A stretch of DNA of 64,000 bases from Pelargonium x hortorum (lineage: Eukaryota > Streptophyta > Magnoliopsida > Geraniales > Geraniaceae). Positions 35,251 through 49,729 of the stretch are shown here, in pieces. The stretch lies in the NCBI GenBank assembly GCA_036897525.1, contig JAYMTJ010000040.1:25171-89170 (forward strand). Reading direction: 5' to 3'. A model generated the notes under the pieces. That model saw nothing but the letters and a program-made list of their open reading frames with translations, did not search any database and had not been told where the DNA came from. Numbering within the stretch: the stretch's first letter is position 1; each line of letters begins with the position of its first letter. The translations under genes and the position numbers were made by a program.

Positions 35251-38200
35251 AATGGGAATTCCTTAAACTATAAAAGCTACGGGCTACTCTAGTTGGGTAA
35301 TACCTATTTTTAACTTATAAACTCCTGAGGGCTCTCTTTGTTCTGGTGTATAAAACACTTACTCGTCCATTAAAGGTTACACTATAGATCCGATTTTGTG
35401 ACAATCCATTCCCTGTCGTATTATAGGAGGCTTACTACGAAAATTCCTGTGCCCTTTATAAAGTCAAATCTTTTGATATAATAAACTGGAGCTACTTTTT
35501 TTTTACCAAGAAATTCAATTTATGCAAGCAGGGATGAGAGGCTTTTTGGTCTGTCTTGTTTCCTTCCTTGGGGTTGTAGTACAAGGAATTTTTTGAAAAT
35601 ATATTAGGTTTCTAAGTCAGTTGCTTTTATCTGAGAAAGTAAAAAGTAAGACTAGGAATATAGGATAGTTGTGAAAAATCCTGACGCCTTTTGGCAAGTA
35701 CGGGCTTTTGAAATTGTAAGAAATTGAATTACTAATAAAGATTTCCTATGTATCGGGGACATTAAGCTTAGGTTTTAGATCCTTCTAGTTGGAGTGATTT
35801 ATTATAGAATAATAAGCAAATTGGTATCCTACAAAAAAGACAAAAGCTCACGTTTACTGATAAAAGTAAGTATAGGCCCAACATTTGTACTGAGGGAGTA
35901 AAATATTAGTTGTAAATTAACCGAATGGGGAGCCCTTGAGCTTATAAATTTCTGCTATGTTTTGAATCGTTTAATAAGAAACGAAAAGGCTTTTAGAGAT
36001 AGATACAAGTACCCTAGGAGAGACCCTCTATAAAGAAAGGAGCTTTACCCTTTTGAAGGTTTTTAACTAGGATAACCAGGGTTCCTTTTATTTGAATTTG
36101 GTGGGTTTATATAAGTAGCTCAGATAAGATACTCTCATTTAGAATTCTCCTACTACAAGGGCTTTTGTTTCAAATAAGTCCAAACCTGTGCCTAAAAAGT
36201 TTTATAAAATATGACTGCTTAAGGGCTTTAAATTATATACACTTGAGATACCCTTTTTTTTTTTAGTTGGAGAACAAAAATATTATAGATTTATAGAGCA
36301 AGAACTTTAAGTGTAACTTGGAAACTCCTCGCCTCGAGACTAGAAAACTAGGAGCTAATTTATGCCGTTTCAAGAGAATCTAGTACAATTAGAAAGCTTT
36401 AGCACAACAGGATTTACCTGTATGTATTTGTTTTTGAGATATTAGTCTTTCTTTAATATAGGGTCCCTTTCTTTTTTGGTGCAACTAAATAGTACTCTAT
36501 ACTTATAGAATTTTAGACTTTCTTGTTGGTATGCCTATAGGGTATCTATGTTCTATCATATATATACTAATTTCCCGCCCTTTGGATGCATACAGTCAGG
36601 TAACTCCTTTTATACTATTCAAGCAAGCTCGCCTCTTTTTATGATAAGAACAAAGAAGAAGAGGGACTAAAAATTGAAAACCTTTCTTTTAGCTAAGTTC
36701 TTTCAGCGGATTCCATGTGCAATAAACTACCAATAAGACTCTATGTTATCAAGAATACCCAAAAGCATCACTTTAGTTGGATCTAGATTTACTATACTTA
36801 AGAAGGTAGGTGCTTCTTAATAACTAGGTTTATTTAACCCACGATAAGCTATGGATGAACAACTATTCTCAAGGGAGTTTCCTTATTCCAAAGGAGTAAC
36901 CTCAGGTTTAAGTCCCTCGGATTGATAACTAGCAGTTCATATGGAATCAAACAAAAAGCACTAAAGATGAGAGAGCTTCTAATATTACCACGAGCTACTT
37001 AGAAAAACTTCTTTAGTAGAGTCTTTTATACTTATTAAAAATTATTAATACTTTGATTTGAGTAGTATGAAGTTTGAGGAGAGTTGATAGATACCAGGCA
37101 TCTTAGAGAAGGAATAGTTTACTACTAAACCCGGTTTAAGGCGCTAAAAGTCCTAAGTAAGTGTCAGTAAAGGGATCCTACTCTATATTTATATAATACA
37201 GAGTATAATATAATAAAGAGTAATTAACTATGCATTTCTATGAGGCTGAAAACTTTACGGGGAATAAAATTCGTAACTTATCTACAATATTCTCCTTAAA
37301 TCTTGTCATTTAGAGGAGAGGTGGGACATATTATCCTGACTATTACTATTGCAACGCCCTCTCTTCTCTTAATTAGTTGACCTGCAAACAAACCCGGGTT
37401 AAGAATGTCGCTCGTAAAGTAATAAAATTGTTAAACTTATACACATATCTCAGTAATAATAGCTATTAACAATAACAAAAAAGGATCCTGTCTTAGATGC
37501 TTTCAAGCCACCCACTGGGCGCTTCCTTTGTACTTTTTTAATAGTCAAGTTCTACTTCAATTTTATTAAATGTTAAATTAAGCTAAGTGTTTGACAAATC
37601 TATAGTAATCCTACGTTTTGGCTCTGCTTATATAGATATAGGGAGGGGTGCTATTTAGTAGTATCCTTTTATTCTAATACAAATTCAGCATCAAGCACGA
37701 AATAACAAGAAAACATATGGTTTGGAATTAGACTTTAACTGGGGTGTCACAGGCCGAACCCCCCTAAAAAATGTGGAATCTCGGATACTACCTAAATCAC
37801 GAAATAGCTTACACAGGATAATAAGATCGACAATTGCTTTGTTGGTATCAAGGGAAACCCAGAGTTATAGTGCCATAAAGTTGCACTCCCGTTTAGCAAT
37901 TACAGAATCAGGATTTCTATCCAATTTATAATACGTAAATTCTTAAAAAATACCGAAGTTATTTTGAACGCTTAGCTCGAAAGTCAAATGCTTCCTTTTA
38001 GGGGGTTACTAAAAGCAATTCTGTGGGTTCAAACTTTAAGGATTTTTTTAATAGCTTAGAATATTGCTAGACGCTAGTTAGAAATCAGGGTGTTTGAACC
38101 GCAATAAATACTTAGTCTTGCTTTTATTTTGAATCCTGGTCAGACAACAATAAAGCAGAGAAGAAAACCCTAATAAGATTATAGAACTCAGATTAATAGG

Positions 38201-41200
38201 AAACTAGTAACATACGGACTCCTTTTTTAACATCCATTTTATGGGTTATTTTTATTATTGGTAGAGGTCTCTTGATCATTTTAGCGAAATTTATTATCTC
38301 TCAGGTCTGCCTTATAAATAGAAGGATTCCTTTGTACTGCTACTTCACTGAATTTCTAATGTAAATAAGAAGAAAGGTCTAGTTATAGTACTGTAGTTTG
38401 CTATGTATGCAAGTAGTATTTTACAATTTTTAGAAGCTGTTTTGCCTTTGTTCATTACTTGCTATTTAGTTGTGTCGGCATTGAACAGTTCTCCGGATTT
38501 TTGGTATTCCAGCGGGTATATAAGTTACAGTTCTATAAGATTTTCAATTTACAATACGACTTTATTGAGTAACCCGGCTATAAGTTCAAGATATTTTATA
38601 TTATAAAGGGGGGTATAGGAGGCTTAATGGAATATAAAGTACTATAGGGCGGCGAAATTGAAAAGATATACGGGGCGCCAAAAGTTTTGAACTATGATAT
38701 ATCTGCCGTAACTGGATCCTATACTAGTTTTTCGTGATTCATAAATAAAAAAGCAAGCTGTTTAAGCAAAAGCAGTGCTCGTGTTGTAAAAATAGAACCC
38801 TTATAGAGTCTAGGTGGAAACCCTCTCTTGATCGGGAATTCATAGATAAAAGGCAGAGCATACACTTTTTCTAATATCAGTGATAAGTTAGTTACATCAG
38901 TAGATACAAAGTTTCATAGTTCTAGTCAGTATTAATCTTATTATTGTTTTTTTCTACGTATGCGGAATTCGAGAAATTGATAGTTATCCTTACTCGCTTT
39001 CGCGCGCTAAAATACCTTGCCTTGAGCAAATGAAAGGAATCTCTTTTAGAGCAGAATATCCATTTAGTAGAAATAGTAGAATAATCCTTAATAAATTATA
39101 TCTCAAAATAACGAACTTGAAAGCTAGTAAAAAGCACATAGAAACTAGACTTTCCAAAGCGTATACTTTATACCTCGCATCTAATTAGGACTACTAGTAA
39201 GAGTCAGATCGGGATAAAGCTTTCACATCAAAATGTATTCTAATATCCATCTGCTCAAAGGCGTCCCCTAGAAAAAGACAGAAAGGTAGCCAAGTCAAAT
39301 GCTATATATACTTCATATAGGTGCTGAGAATTTGGCGGTAGAGTACAAGTCTTATCCTATTCCGTCCTTTAGAGTAACCCCCGTTCTGTATTTTCTCATT
39401 CATAGATCTAAATCCCTAACCCTATTACTTTGTGTCGCATTTACGCGTTGGTAACTTTCCGACAAAATGAGTATAGCAAGTTTTGAACTAGATAAAAAGC
39501 AGAACTAAGAGTAACCTGGATTATAAAGAGCTTCCTTTATCCTCGTTAATAATAGGGATCCCCTTGCGAATACAATTCAAAGTGATCAAAAACTTATATT
39601 AGGACTATGTAACTTTCATTTTTAACTTCCTCGTTCTATCTTGACCTACACATATGCAACTTGTGCCTGTACCCTGTACAACTTAATTGTCTGCATTTAA
39701 CAAGAACCTTTTTCTAGCCGTATTGAACAGCCTTAGGATTTCCTTTATTATTGATATCACGAATCACAAGGCACTTAAGTATATAAAAGCGCTTAGCCCT
39801 ACTCGGGTCTTTAAGTTAAGACTAACTAGTATAAAACGCTTGAAACAAGTCCCAGTATAACGAAACTCTTGCTTGGTCTTTTTGACAAGGGTTTTGTGCC
39901 ATCTAGTATCTAGCTTAAAAAGGTTCTAGCATTTAATCTAATAAAAGAGGAAAGAGTTAAGTAATGAGTGTTACAATGGAAAACACTTAACCTTTTTATA
40001 GCTTACTTGCACGCAATTTACTCTATAGGGATTCCTTAAAGAAGGGTCACCAGTAATACTTTTTGAAGAATCTATTTCATAAAATGACTAATACATGATA
40101 AAAACGGCATAAAACTGTCCTAGGAATAGGCGAACATACCAAATCCTTAATTTTTTGCTTTACGAATCCTTGAGATACACAATTATAAGACTATGTAGAT
40201 CTTAAAGAGTATCTTTTACAAGCAAAAGGAATGCAGAATAATAAAATATGCAATATATTATAGTTTCATTAGAAAGAGAGCCTTAAACTCCCGAAATTTC
40301 TTAAGAATTCGAGTGATATTACTTTATTTATACACAAAGGAACCCCTTAGTTCTTAATCCCCGAACTAGAAAATCTCTATAACCCCCTACTAGGAGTAGT
40401 ATTTCTAAAGTACCTACCCTAACTAAAAGGTTAGCAGTAAAAACGCTAAGGAAGTAACTAACTTAAAAAGGGAAGACTACAATTGAGGATAACCCAACTA
40501 GAAAGTCATACATGTATAAATCAGAAAGCTTCTTTTCTCACTCACAAACTTAGCTCTATTTATCTTACTTAAACAAATGCCTTAAGCATAGGATTATATA
40601 ATGAGGATCCTTTTTAACAAATACTTATCCCCTTATAAATAAGCAGAGCCCCGTGTGATTTTCTGGTAAGAAATGAGCTCCTAATTTCAAAATACAAACC
40701 CGACAGGACACTTTAAGTCCTAATTAAGTGACAATCCCTTTCTATTCCAAAAATTTTCAATGTATTTTGTAAAAATGACTCACTTTCATAAATTCTAGAA
40801 TAGGTATATGTGGCCTTTCTTATTTGGGTTTACATTCTTATCTCGAGGAAGATCTAATTCGCTAATAGGATAGGATTCAAAATTCCTTTGCTATAGTCAG
40901 ACTTAGTATAATTGACCCCTTACTAGACTTCATTAGTCTTTTTCTCTGCTCACTCTACACCTCTACTGTCAACTAAATTCTCTCATGTAAATGCTACAAG
41001 TTACCATATTTTGTCTTAGAAGTTTTAGATGTCCCATGATATTGTGAACCTCTATATAATTATAATACTTTAGTAGGTGGAACCCCCATTGTAAAAGATT
41101 ATATCCTATGTCGATCTGCTCCTTTTTTCTATTTGTTTTTCGGAAAATGTCTTAATACTTATACCGTTGCGAAAGTAGTAAATCCTTGATAGGAATTGAG

Positions 41201-42485
41201 TACCATTTCAATCTAGCTAGTTTATATTCCAAAGCTACTGTTGAGAGAAGGGAGTCTATTTATCTTCGTTGAAAGAATTTTGTGTTGTCCTGCCTTTTAT
41301 AGCCTGGCCGTAAGTGGAATTGCTTTACATTTATAGATATAGAGGAGGTTCCTTTATAGTATGTGTAGTGCTATTAGTAGAATGAATCCGCGTATCTATG
41401 TTGTGCTCTAATTTATTATGGGTGTTCGGGTGGAGAATACTTTTCATGTAGCATTTCCGTGAAGCCAAAGTAATCCAAGTTCGAAAAAACATTGAAGCTT
41501 TGTACCTTATCAAGTATTCCTTGAGGTCATATTTTTGTTCAAGATTTACTAATAGGCCCCCTCGAAAAAATTCACGAAGTAATGCTGTTTTTTTGTAAGA
41601 GAGACCTAAGAAAGAGTAGGATAAATATCTGTAGTAATAAAAAACATTAATCCTTATGAATAACAAAGAACCGGGCACTCCTTGTTGATTGAGGAAAAGT
41701 AATTAGAAAAGCCTTTTGAAAGGCCTATATCTTCGTTTGTCTAGGTACTACGTAACAGGACTTTTTCTCTATTATATATCTGACTTGATAGAGGACCCTC
41801 TATAATACATTAAATTTATAAACTCAAATTCCAAAAATACTAGGGCTACTGAGCACTCCACTATGAAATATACTTATATGAATAATCACTTTTTAAAGAT
41901 TCCTATACAAGGGTTTTATATTAAAGGTTCTATCTTCGGTTTTTGGATTATACCAGGCCAGGCCTAAACTGCTCCCTTGTATTGCAGTAATTTATCTGTG
42001 CCTCTTGACTTTAAAAAATGAAAGTAACTTACACGCAGAGGGGAACTTGAAGTATGAAGCCTACTCAAGGAGTGTCCCTAAACAAACATTAAAAATTTTG
42101 TATAGTCAGGAAATTCGGTTACACTTATATTTAAGCGGCCCCAGTAATACAATAATGGAAAACGAGTATCCCAGACGTGTTACTAATGAGTTTTCCTACA
42201 GGAGTCCCTCTATTGCAAAATAAGGGGGAGTTAATAATTTTAATCTAATAATGCAAAGTATCCTATTTATAAATAAAAAGGATAGGAGCTCAGATTTTCT
42301 ATATTCATACGGGTTTCTATGGAAAGTAAAAAGTTAATATACCCCCTTGTTATAAGAAGTCTAGATTATTCAGTTTTTTTGAATAGCATTGAGGATTTCC
42401 TTCTAATCTAATACAGAAAGATAATTACTATTTCTCATCTTAGCTGGAGCAACCCAGAATATGCCTCCGTATCAATAATGATTTC
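35251..42485. other. AT-rich spacer without a recognised gene
   Basis: Frames of 67-115 codons at 37722-37931, 38403-38606 and 41331-41678 fit chance lengths, and I recognise no product. Only the T11 run and scattered short palindromes are seen. Confidence 0.55.
36254..36264 (+). repeat. T11 homopolymer
   Basis: Eleven T residues follow CCC in non-coding spacer. Confidence 0.85.
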
Positions 42486-42532
42486 AAGAGTATACTTAAA
42501 AGTGACAAAGTTTGAAGGTTAAGTATACTTTT
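42486..42532. other. Inverted repeat with 14-base arms
   Basis: AAGAGTATACTTAA at 42486-42499 and TTAAGTATACTTTT at 42519-42532 are complementary at 13 of 14 positions across a 19-base loop. Each arm itself contains the palindrome AGTATACT. Confidence 0.55.
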
Positions 42533-45500
42533 TAAAGATCAGAGTGTCAGTCCTTACTGGGTTTTAATAGGGATTTTGAATAGTTTTTTACTCTCTTAAT
42601 TTTAACATCCTTTGCGGATCCTGATAATGCTCCTTCTGTTTATACCGCTTATAGTAGACTTACTTCTTTCTTGTTTGTTAACCTTGTGTATAATTTCTAA
42701 AAGAGTATACCTGCCGAATCCTACTACATGCAAATACTATGGTTTATACTGTGAAGAGCCTAAGTGCCTTGAAAATAAACAAAGATAAACCTTTCAAGAT
42801 ACCGAGTTCTATGAAATTTCGAGTCTTTAGTTATAAACCTTAATGAATTAACCTGCTTTTTGTTAATAATCTAAAGTTTTGGATCCTGTACTATGCTTTA
42901 TCTATTAATTTTCTATGTATTCTCCTATATTCTATAACTGCACGCTCTATTCCTAGTTTCCTGAAGGCGTCCTGCTACCTAGTCACTTTTAAGCTTTAAT
43001 TAGTAATCATTTCTATTAGAAACGGTTCCTTTTTTGTTATCCTATAAAAATCTCTTCTAGCTAGGGTATTTATATTGCTAACAATTCGAAGTAAAGTCAA
43101 ACTGAGTTTGAATAAGGTAATTAATACATAATCTGGGCAAAGTACTCCTTATTAGCAGTCCCAGTGGGTTTTTTACAGGGATAAAGACTAAAATCTTTGT
43201 TCAACTAGATATCAATATAAAACTTTACTATAGTTTCGCTCAAAATAAATGAGCAACTCCTTACTATCAAATACTAAAAAAAAAAGATACCACGAAAGGA
43301 ATAATGTTATTGCTTTAGAAGCCGTATCCGTCTGGGCTAAAGAGGGTAACCCCGTTTGTGTTGAAAACTGCGTTAATTATAGATGATTATGTGGTCTATG
43401 CACTTATATAGAATTAGGATATCTTATTCTACTCTTTTTATAAATTACTCCTTGTTCTGTAGATTGTTATTTAAGTGTGTACACCTTTTAATATTTCTTT
43501 TCAATTCAAGTGGAATTTTAGATTCAATAAAAACAACATTCTATAAATAATTAGTAGTTAGCCTTACGTATTGATAGTTAGAAGAACTAATATGATATAA
43601 AATTGACGGGTTACCTGTACTTGTGTTACTAGTATTCTAAAAATGTATTATGCTATTGAATTACTTCGTGAGTTATTACCTTGATAAAAAAGACTCCAGA
43701 TTCTCTGTTCAAAGGTTGTATAACTCTTAACGACCTCGCTCTAAAAGGGAACCTGAATTACGCTCAAATGGATACCCTAATCTCTCTTCCTTCTGACCTT
43801 GGTCTAACGTGATATTAACTTACCAAATTAGCAATGGCAGCACTTACAACCTTTTTGGATAGTAGTTAAGAAAAAAATCCGTGGTACTAACATATACTTT
43901 TTTTCAGTAGCTAGAGATCCCTAGGAGTAAGACAAAATCTACAATAGTACAAGATTCTTCCATTAAGTATCTGGTATTTTTGGGTACTAATAAAGTAAGA
44001 GGTTTCGGCTAAAGGACTAGGTTGTAAATATATTGGAAGGTCTACTACTATAACAGGAAGTTTGGCTGTTTTAAATCGGGTTTATGTAAAAGGTATTTAT
44101 TTAAGTTGTTATGTATCATAAGTTACTGCTTCTGAAAAGGTATATAGAAAGAGTTTTTTTCTTGATTTCATTTTAACAAGGTACAAAAATCTTTATATTC
44201 GTATATATTAAAATCCTATATTGTATTAGTAAAAAAAAGAATCTAATAGCTAGACTTCTTTTTTGGTCTTTCGTGTATAAAGACTTTAAGATACCTCGCC
44301 TGGTTAGCTTGAATAAAATTGAAAAACCCTTATGAAGGTTGTAGTATCAACAATTTATCTAAACTAGAAAAAGACAATAAGTATAGGAATTTGGGGTTTT
44401 ACTTTATAATACTTTAGTAAGAAGTTTCAGACAAGAACCTATGGCTAATGGCTTTAACAAGCACGCGCCTTACAACTAAATTAAATTGTATTTAGAAAGC
44501 TTTGATCCGCAGTTGCATATAATCAATTACTATTATTGAGCTATTCGCTACCCCTTTTAGATACAATTATATCTATATTAGTGCACGAGAAAACCTTCAT
44601 CAATGTGTTAAAACGACGTATATACTAGTGACAACTCCCCCAACTTATTCTATACTATTTATATAATATTGGTGAATTAAAAAACAAGGTTCTCCTGGTT
44701 AGGATTTTATTACAAGACATATGGAAATATGTCAGCCACTCGGTTCATTTTATATATACTTAATTTAAGTAAGTCTATTTTGAGATGGGAGTATAAAATA
44801 AAAAGCGTCAATTTATGAGTCACCTCTCTAAAGAGTACCGCTGGTTCAAATCAGCTTTACCTATAATCTACAGATATAGTTATTCAGAGAAATTACCAGA
44901 GTATTCTCTAGCTAGGCTGAGTGAAGCTAGCGTTAAAAAAGAAATGTTTAAGGACGATGGCTGCTTCGTTACACGCAGGCTAAGCGAGTATGTATGTTTT
45001 TGTTGTAGTTTATTTACTTTACGAAATTTCTTAGGTTAAAAATTTCTTTTTCGAAGATTTACATAGTGAATCAATCATATTTGGTGTCATTTCTTTTTTA
45101 GAGATATAAAAGCTCGCAAGTAAACGTCCTTGCTAGTTAAAAACATAAACACAAATGTTTAGAGGAAAGGGTTTTTTTTTATAGTTTAATTCCCTTAATC
45201 AGGAAGACTTTAGTAGTGGCGTAAATTAAAGAGCTAAAAAAAAACATTTCCAATACCAACTTCCAATATGCTAACTATTTACGTAGAGTTTTTGTTGAAC
45301 TTGTGGCTCTAGCTTTTATATTCTTACAGCAATTCGATTGACAACTAAATCTCTTTAAAAACTACGGACCCTCAAGCTTGATTCCTTACGTCTATCAACA
45401 AAAGCTTCTAGTATCCAACCAAAAAGGTAGGTAAAAAAAAAAGACGAGCCTTGCTAATCTCGTGGAGAAGGATCCTAGTTGCCCAGAAAACGGGAAACTT

Positions 45501-48500
45501 GGTACAAGAAAGATATATTCTTGGGTGGACAATAACAATAAGTAGGAGACTACGGAACACTCTATATAAACTTGTAATTTATCGGTAAAATGCTCTTGTA
45601 AGGCCCCCGTCGACCTTAATAAAGAGTTTGATAAGAAAGAAGAGAAGTGAAACCTTTGCTTAGGTTTCCTTCCAGCCTTGTTTGTAAGATAGTAAGTGTT
45701 AGATCAAATCATCTTTTCAATTTGGTGGGTTAGTTTTAATGGCGCGAGACTGATTACTGTAGTAATAGGAATCAAACCTATACGCCACCAATCCTTATTA
45801 GGAAACCAACAATCGCTTAGTAAAAACAAAAAATGAAATAAGTACACAAGTAAGTAACAAGAATCAGACAAACCAGGAAGTAAAGGAGGGCGTACTTTAA
45901 GATAGCACACAAAAAGTATATTAAACGTTTTTTCTTACAAGCTCGATTATCTCAATTTTAGGTGAGGGAAACTTGAAGTTCTAATGAATGTCGAACAAAG
46001 ATTACTCAGAAACAAGTGTATTCAATCGAGTCTTTTAATCACCGTTTTGGTCTAGGCTAGTGAGAATAGAAAATACACACAATATGAATTAATGGGTTAT
46101 AGATTCGTTTTATTAAGGGGCAAGGCTAGATCACATTCCCTTTGAATTGGAACGGAGAGTAATAAGTTTTTTTAAGGATGGATCTCTTAACAAAGTAGAA
46201 TATATAGAAGATGCGGGCCCCATAGAAATATATTAACACTTCACATTCCTTGTTTATGTACTAGTCATACAAATGAATTAGTAAGATTACTACTTATATA
46301 TAATAATACAGTAATTTCAGCGACTACTTATTTTTAATAAGATTACCCGTATCTATATGAGTCTGGGTTATTAGCTGACTGGGATAAATCCGTAAAAAAT
46401 TCCTACACAAACTCTTTTCTCTTTTCTGGGGTCTATGTGTTTGGGCTCCATTAGAAAATGAAGATACCGAAAGCTAGAATGCTACTTTGCACAGATTATG
46501 CTTGATTAGCTGCACCAACTTATAAGAAATTTTCTATGCGAGGAATAATATAAAGTTTCAATTTTAGTTATAATAGACCCAAAAAAGAACTTTTGTACTA
46601 GTATACCTTAGCAATTTAATACTGAAATACAAGCATTAGAACCTCTTTAGTCGAGTTAGTCTAGGTCCTATGGACATAGTAAAAGCTTATTGTATTGAGT
46701 TGATATAGCATCCCCGGTTAAAAGTCAAAGTCTTAGTAAATGGGGACCCACACTAATTTGTATTTATTGTAATCTGTCCAATCGGACTCCTTAGGGCCTT
46801 TACCTTATAGTTTTTGGGAACTAGAGTTCTAAAGAGTATCGACTAGGTGAAAATAGTAGGCTAACTCGAGTGAAAAGAAAAGGCTTCTCCTATACATATG
46901 TTGTTTATATAGTGTATATTTCATGTACAACTCTCCGAATCAGTGCAAGTTGCTATATAAATTTTATGTTACTTCTTTTTTGCACTACCTGTTCTTAGCT
47001 AATAAAAGCAGAAAACTTAGGGGTAGTTTTACTTTACTGAAAGCCATTAAGTTACTTCTAATTTAATTTACTAAGGTACAGAACAAAAAGAGACGCACTA
47101 AAGTAAAGAGCGATACCTTCTCCCTCTCACCAAAAATGGAATTGTAGAGCGTTTGACCATAAACCCAACGTTCATAAATTCGAGAGTGTCGCCTTATTAA
47201 GATATTATGTGATTAATAATTATTGATCATAGCGAGATATAGTTACATACATGGTGTTTTCAGGCAATCCTCAATTCTGATTATTAAAAGGATTCTAGAA
47301 ATAAGAATACAATAATAGAGATAATAGAGGTAAGGGCACCCCGGTTAAAGCGATTATCACTAAAGACAAGACAATAAAACCTAACCGGAAAATCTAACCA
47401 ATTTAAAGATTTCTCTTGCCCTTCTTTTCCTATTGTGTATAGGCAGCTAGATATTTCTTATAAGTCTCTTTTAAGTTAAGTTTATAGAGCAGATTATCAA
47501 GGGTTCCTTGGTAGTAGCACACACTTTTTCCAAAAAACCTTAGTAGGAACAGGAACTCCTTAACCAAAAAAAAGCTCATAGGCTTAAAGCCTGGAAGATA
47601 GGTTTCTTTTGACTTCTGTAATGTGACTGGACTGATCCTATAAAAAAAAGCAGGATTTTGGGACAAGTGAGAAATAGTCGTAGTCTTATTGCGATTTACC
47701 TTCTTATTGATCTTAGAATTTCTTAGGATGTTGTATTTCACATTAAAAACTTTGCAAAAAAAGCATTTACATTAGCTAGAAAGTTATCCAATCTTAAGTT
47801 ATAAGTTTGCTTAGAAGTAGTTTTGATAGCCTTGTTGTTGTAGCTAATGTCTTCTAAATAATAGTAGTTGTATTAATAAATTGTATAGGAATATTCCTGT
47901 AAATATACTTACCTAATCTTTGTTCTGGAGGTATAAGAGATAGTACATCCCGCACATAGTACCCATCTTCTTCAGGATTTGTCTTCCTTGTATGAGCCGA
48001 CTGAGTTCTTTGATAGCATGAGCTAGAGCAGTAACCAGAGCTAGAGTAAGAGGAAGAGGAGTACGGGCAAGTAAATCCATTTTATCCACTCTTAAACGTC
48101 TTTGCCCAGAAAAAAGAAGTATGCTATAATATTCTCCCGGGGTGCTAGAGACTCATTATTTGTACAGATCCCTTGATTTGGCTGTTTTTTTAATTAAGGG
48201 GTTAACCACGTATTATAGGATACTTTTAAGAAAAGGGCGCCTCTCCTTGAAGGAGCTCTTGTCAAAAATACTGTTTGTTTGAAGAACCTCTTAAGTACTG
48301 AAAACGAGCTAGGTAAACTCATAACAACTAAAAAGGGAAAGAAATTCTCCTGATATGAAAAAAGCAGTGCTAAAAACTTATTGAAATACAATAAATATTC
48401 TGACCAATAACTCTATTTAGGACTATTATACTTAAACCAATATCTAGAAAATCACTTAGAGGGGTGGGGTTATTATATTAACAGAAGAGAAGATAATCGA

Positions 48501-49713
48501 CGCAGTCCCTACTTTCTTATTAATCTTGCTAGTAGAAGATTTGTAGGTCTGAGAAAAGAAAAAGGGGGCCCTTTGCCATGTTTTACTATTACACTTTTTT
48601 TAAGGGGGCTTTTACTAGAGCTTGAGTAACTTACACAGCAACAAGTGCTTAGCTACAAAGGATTTCTTTATTGAAGCTCTTTGCTTAGATATACTTAGCA
48701 GGGCCCCTTATTTATCAGGATCCAGGTAATAGGAATAAGGAAAGCCTTTTTCTTGTATAGCGAGTGTGGATTTACGTAAATAGTAAATAGGAGACTCCTT
48801 AATTTATATAGCATTAAGCGCCTTTGTCTCACATATTTTTTTGAAATAGACCAGACCGCGGTCCCTAACATATATAATATCAATATCAAGGTAACTTTTA
48901 GGAATCATCTGACACTTTTTTACTCCTTGTCTTAAGATAGATGTACGAGTTTTTGCTTTAGAAGCTTCTTTCATATGAAAAGTGTAAGTTGCAAGGTTTG
49001 AGTTTGATCAAAAACTACCCATTAGAGATTCAAAAAAAGCTACGCGTATCTGACTTTCATACAAAGCATAGCTTAGGAACTTAAAGAGTACTCATTAAAC
49101 TATGGAGTTTATTAGCTATATAAGTTTCTGGTTATATATATAGGAAATTTAACAGATTTATAGGCTAATACCAGTTTTACATTACTTAATATTGTATTGT
49201 ATATACATTAAGCTCCACCATGCCTCCCGTGGATAGCCCCAAAACCTTAGCTTTAGCAACAATAAAGTATTCTTTTGGAGAAGAGAGCAAAGTAAATATT
49301 TACCCTTTAGTTTCAAATTGCTCAATTACGTTATATAGGGAAAAGCCCCGCCTGGTTGTTTTCTTTTTGTATAAATGAAGGATCAACGTTCCTTATTATG
49401 CAAGTACCTTTTGAATATATGTTGTACAACAAAGTATTCCAGAGAATAAAGATTTTAGAAGTATGCTCTTAGTACTTTAATAACTGAGAGATCCAATTAA
49501 ATCAAAGTTTATTTGCTCTAGAGCAAGCTTTGTATATTTGTGACACTCAATTCCTCACCTCATACCAAGGATATGAGTAGTCATGCTTTTTGGTGACTGT
49601 TTTAAGTTAAGACCGTCTATACATATGTGAGACCTAGAATTTACATTATATCAAAAGATTCCTGGTATATACCCAGCGACTCTGTATGCATTTAAAATAA
49701 GAGCGACCCGTGC

Positions 49714-49729
49714 TTTTTTTTTTTTTTTT
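49714..49729 (+). repeat. T16 homopolymer
   Basis: The longest homopolymer I see in the window. It is a likely site of length variation or of sequencing error. Confidence 0.9.

Noticed and set aside
41331-41678. 115-codon minus-strand frame
   Set aside because: It starts with GTG, I recognise no family, and its length is within chance.
44835-44860. GCTGGTTCAAATCAGC as a possible tRNA T arm
   Set aside because: The stem is four pairs with an eight-base loop, not the standard five and seven, and no other tRNA arms are nearby.
45704-45910. 68-codon minus-strand frame with a hydrophobic segment
   Set aside because: Hydrophobic stretches come easily from T-rich sequence. No homology is recognised and no start signal is seen. 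A T-arm-like stretch overlaps it at about 45758-45777, but without a cloverleaf.
49714-49729. T16 run as a transcription terminator
   Set aside because: No GC-rich hairpin precedes it and no gene ends nearby.
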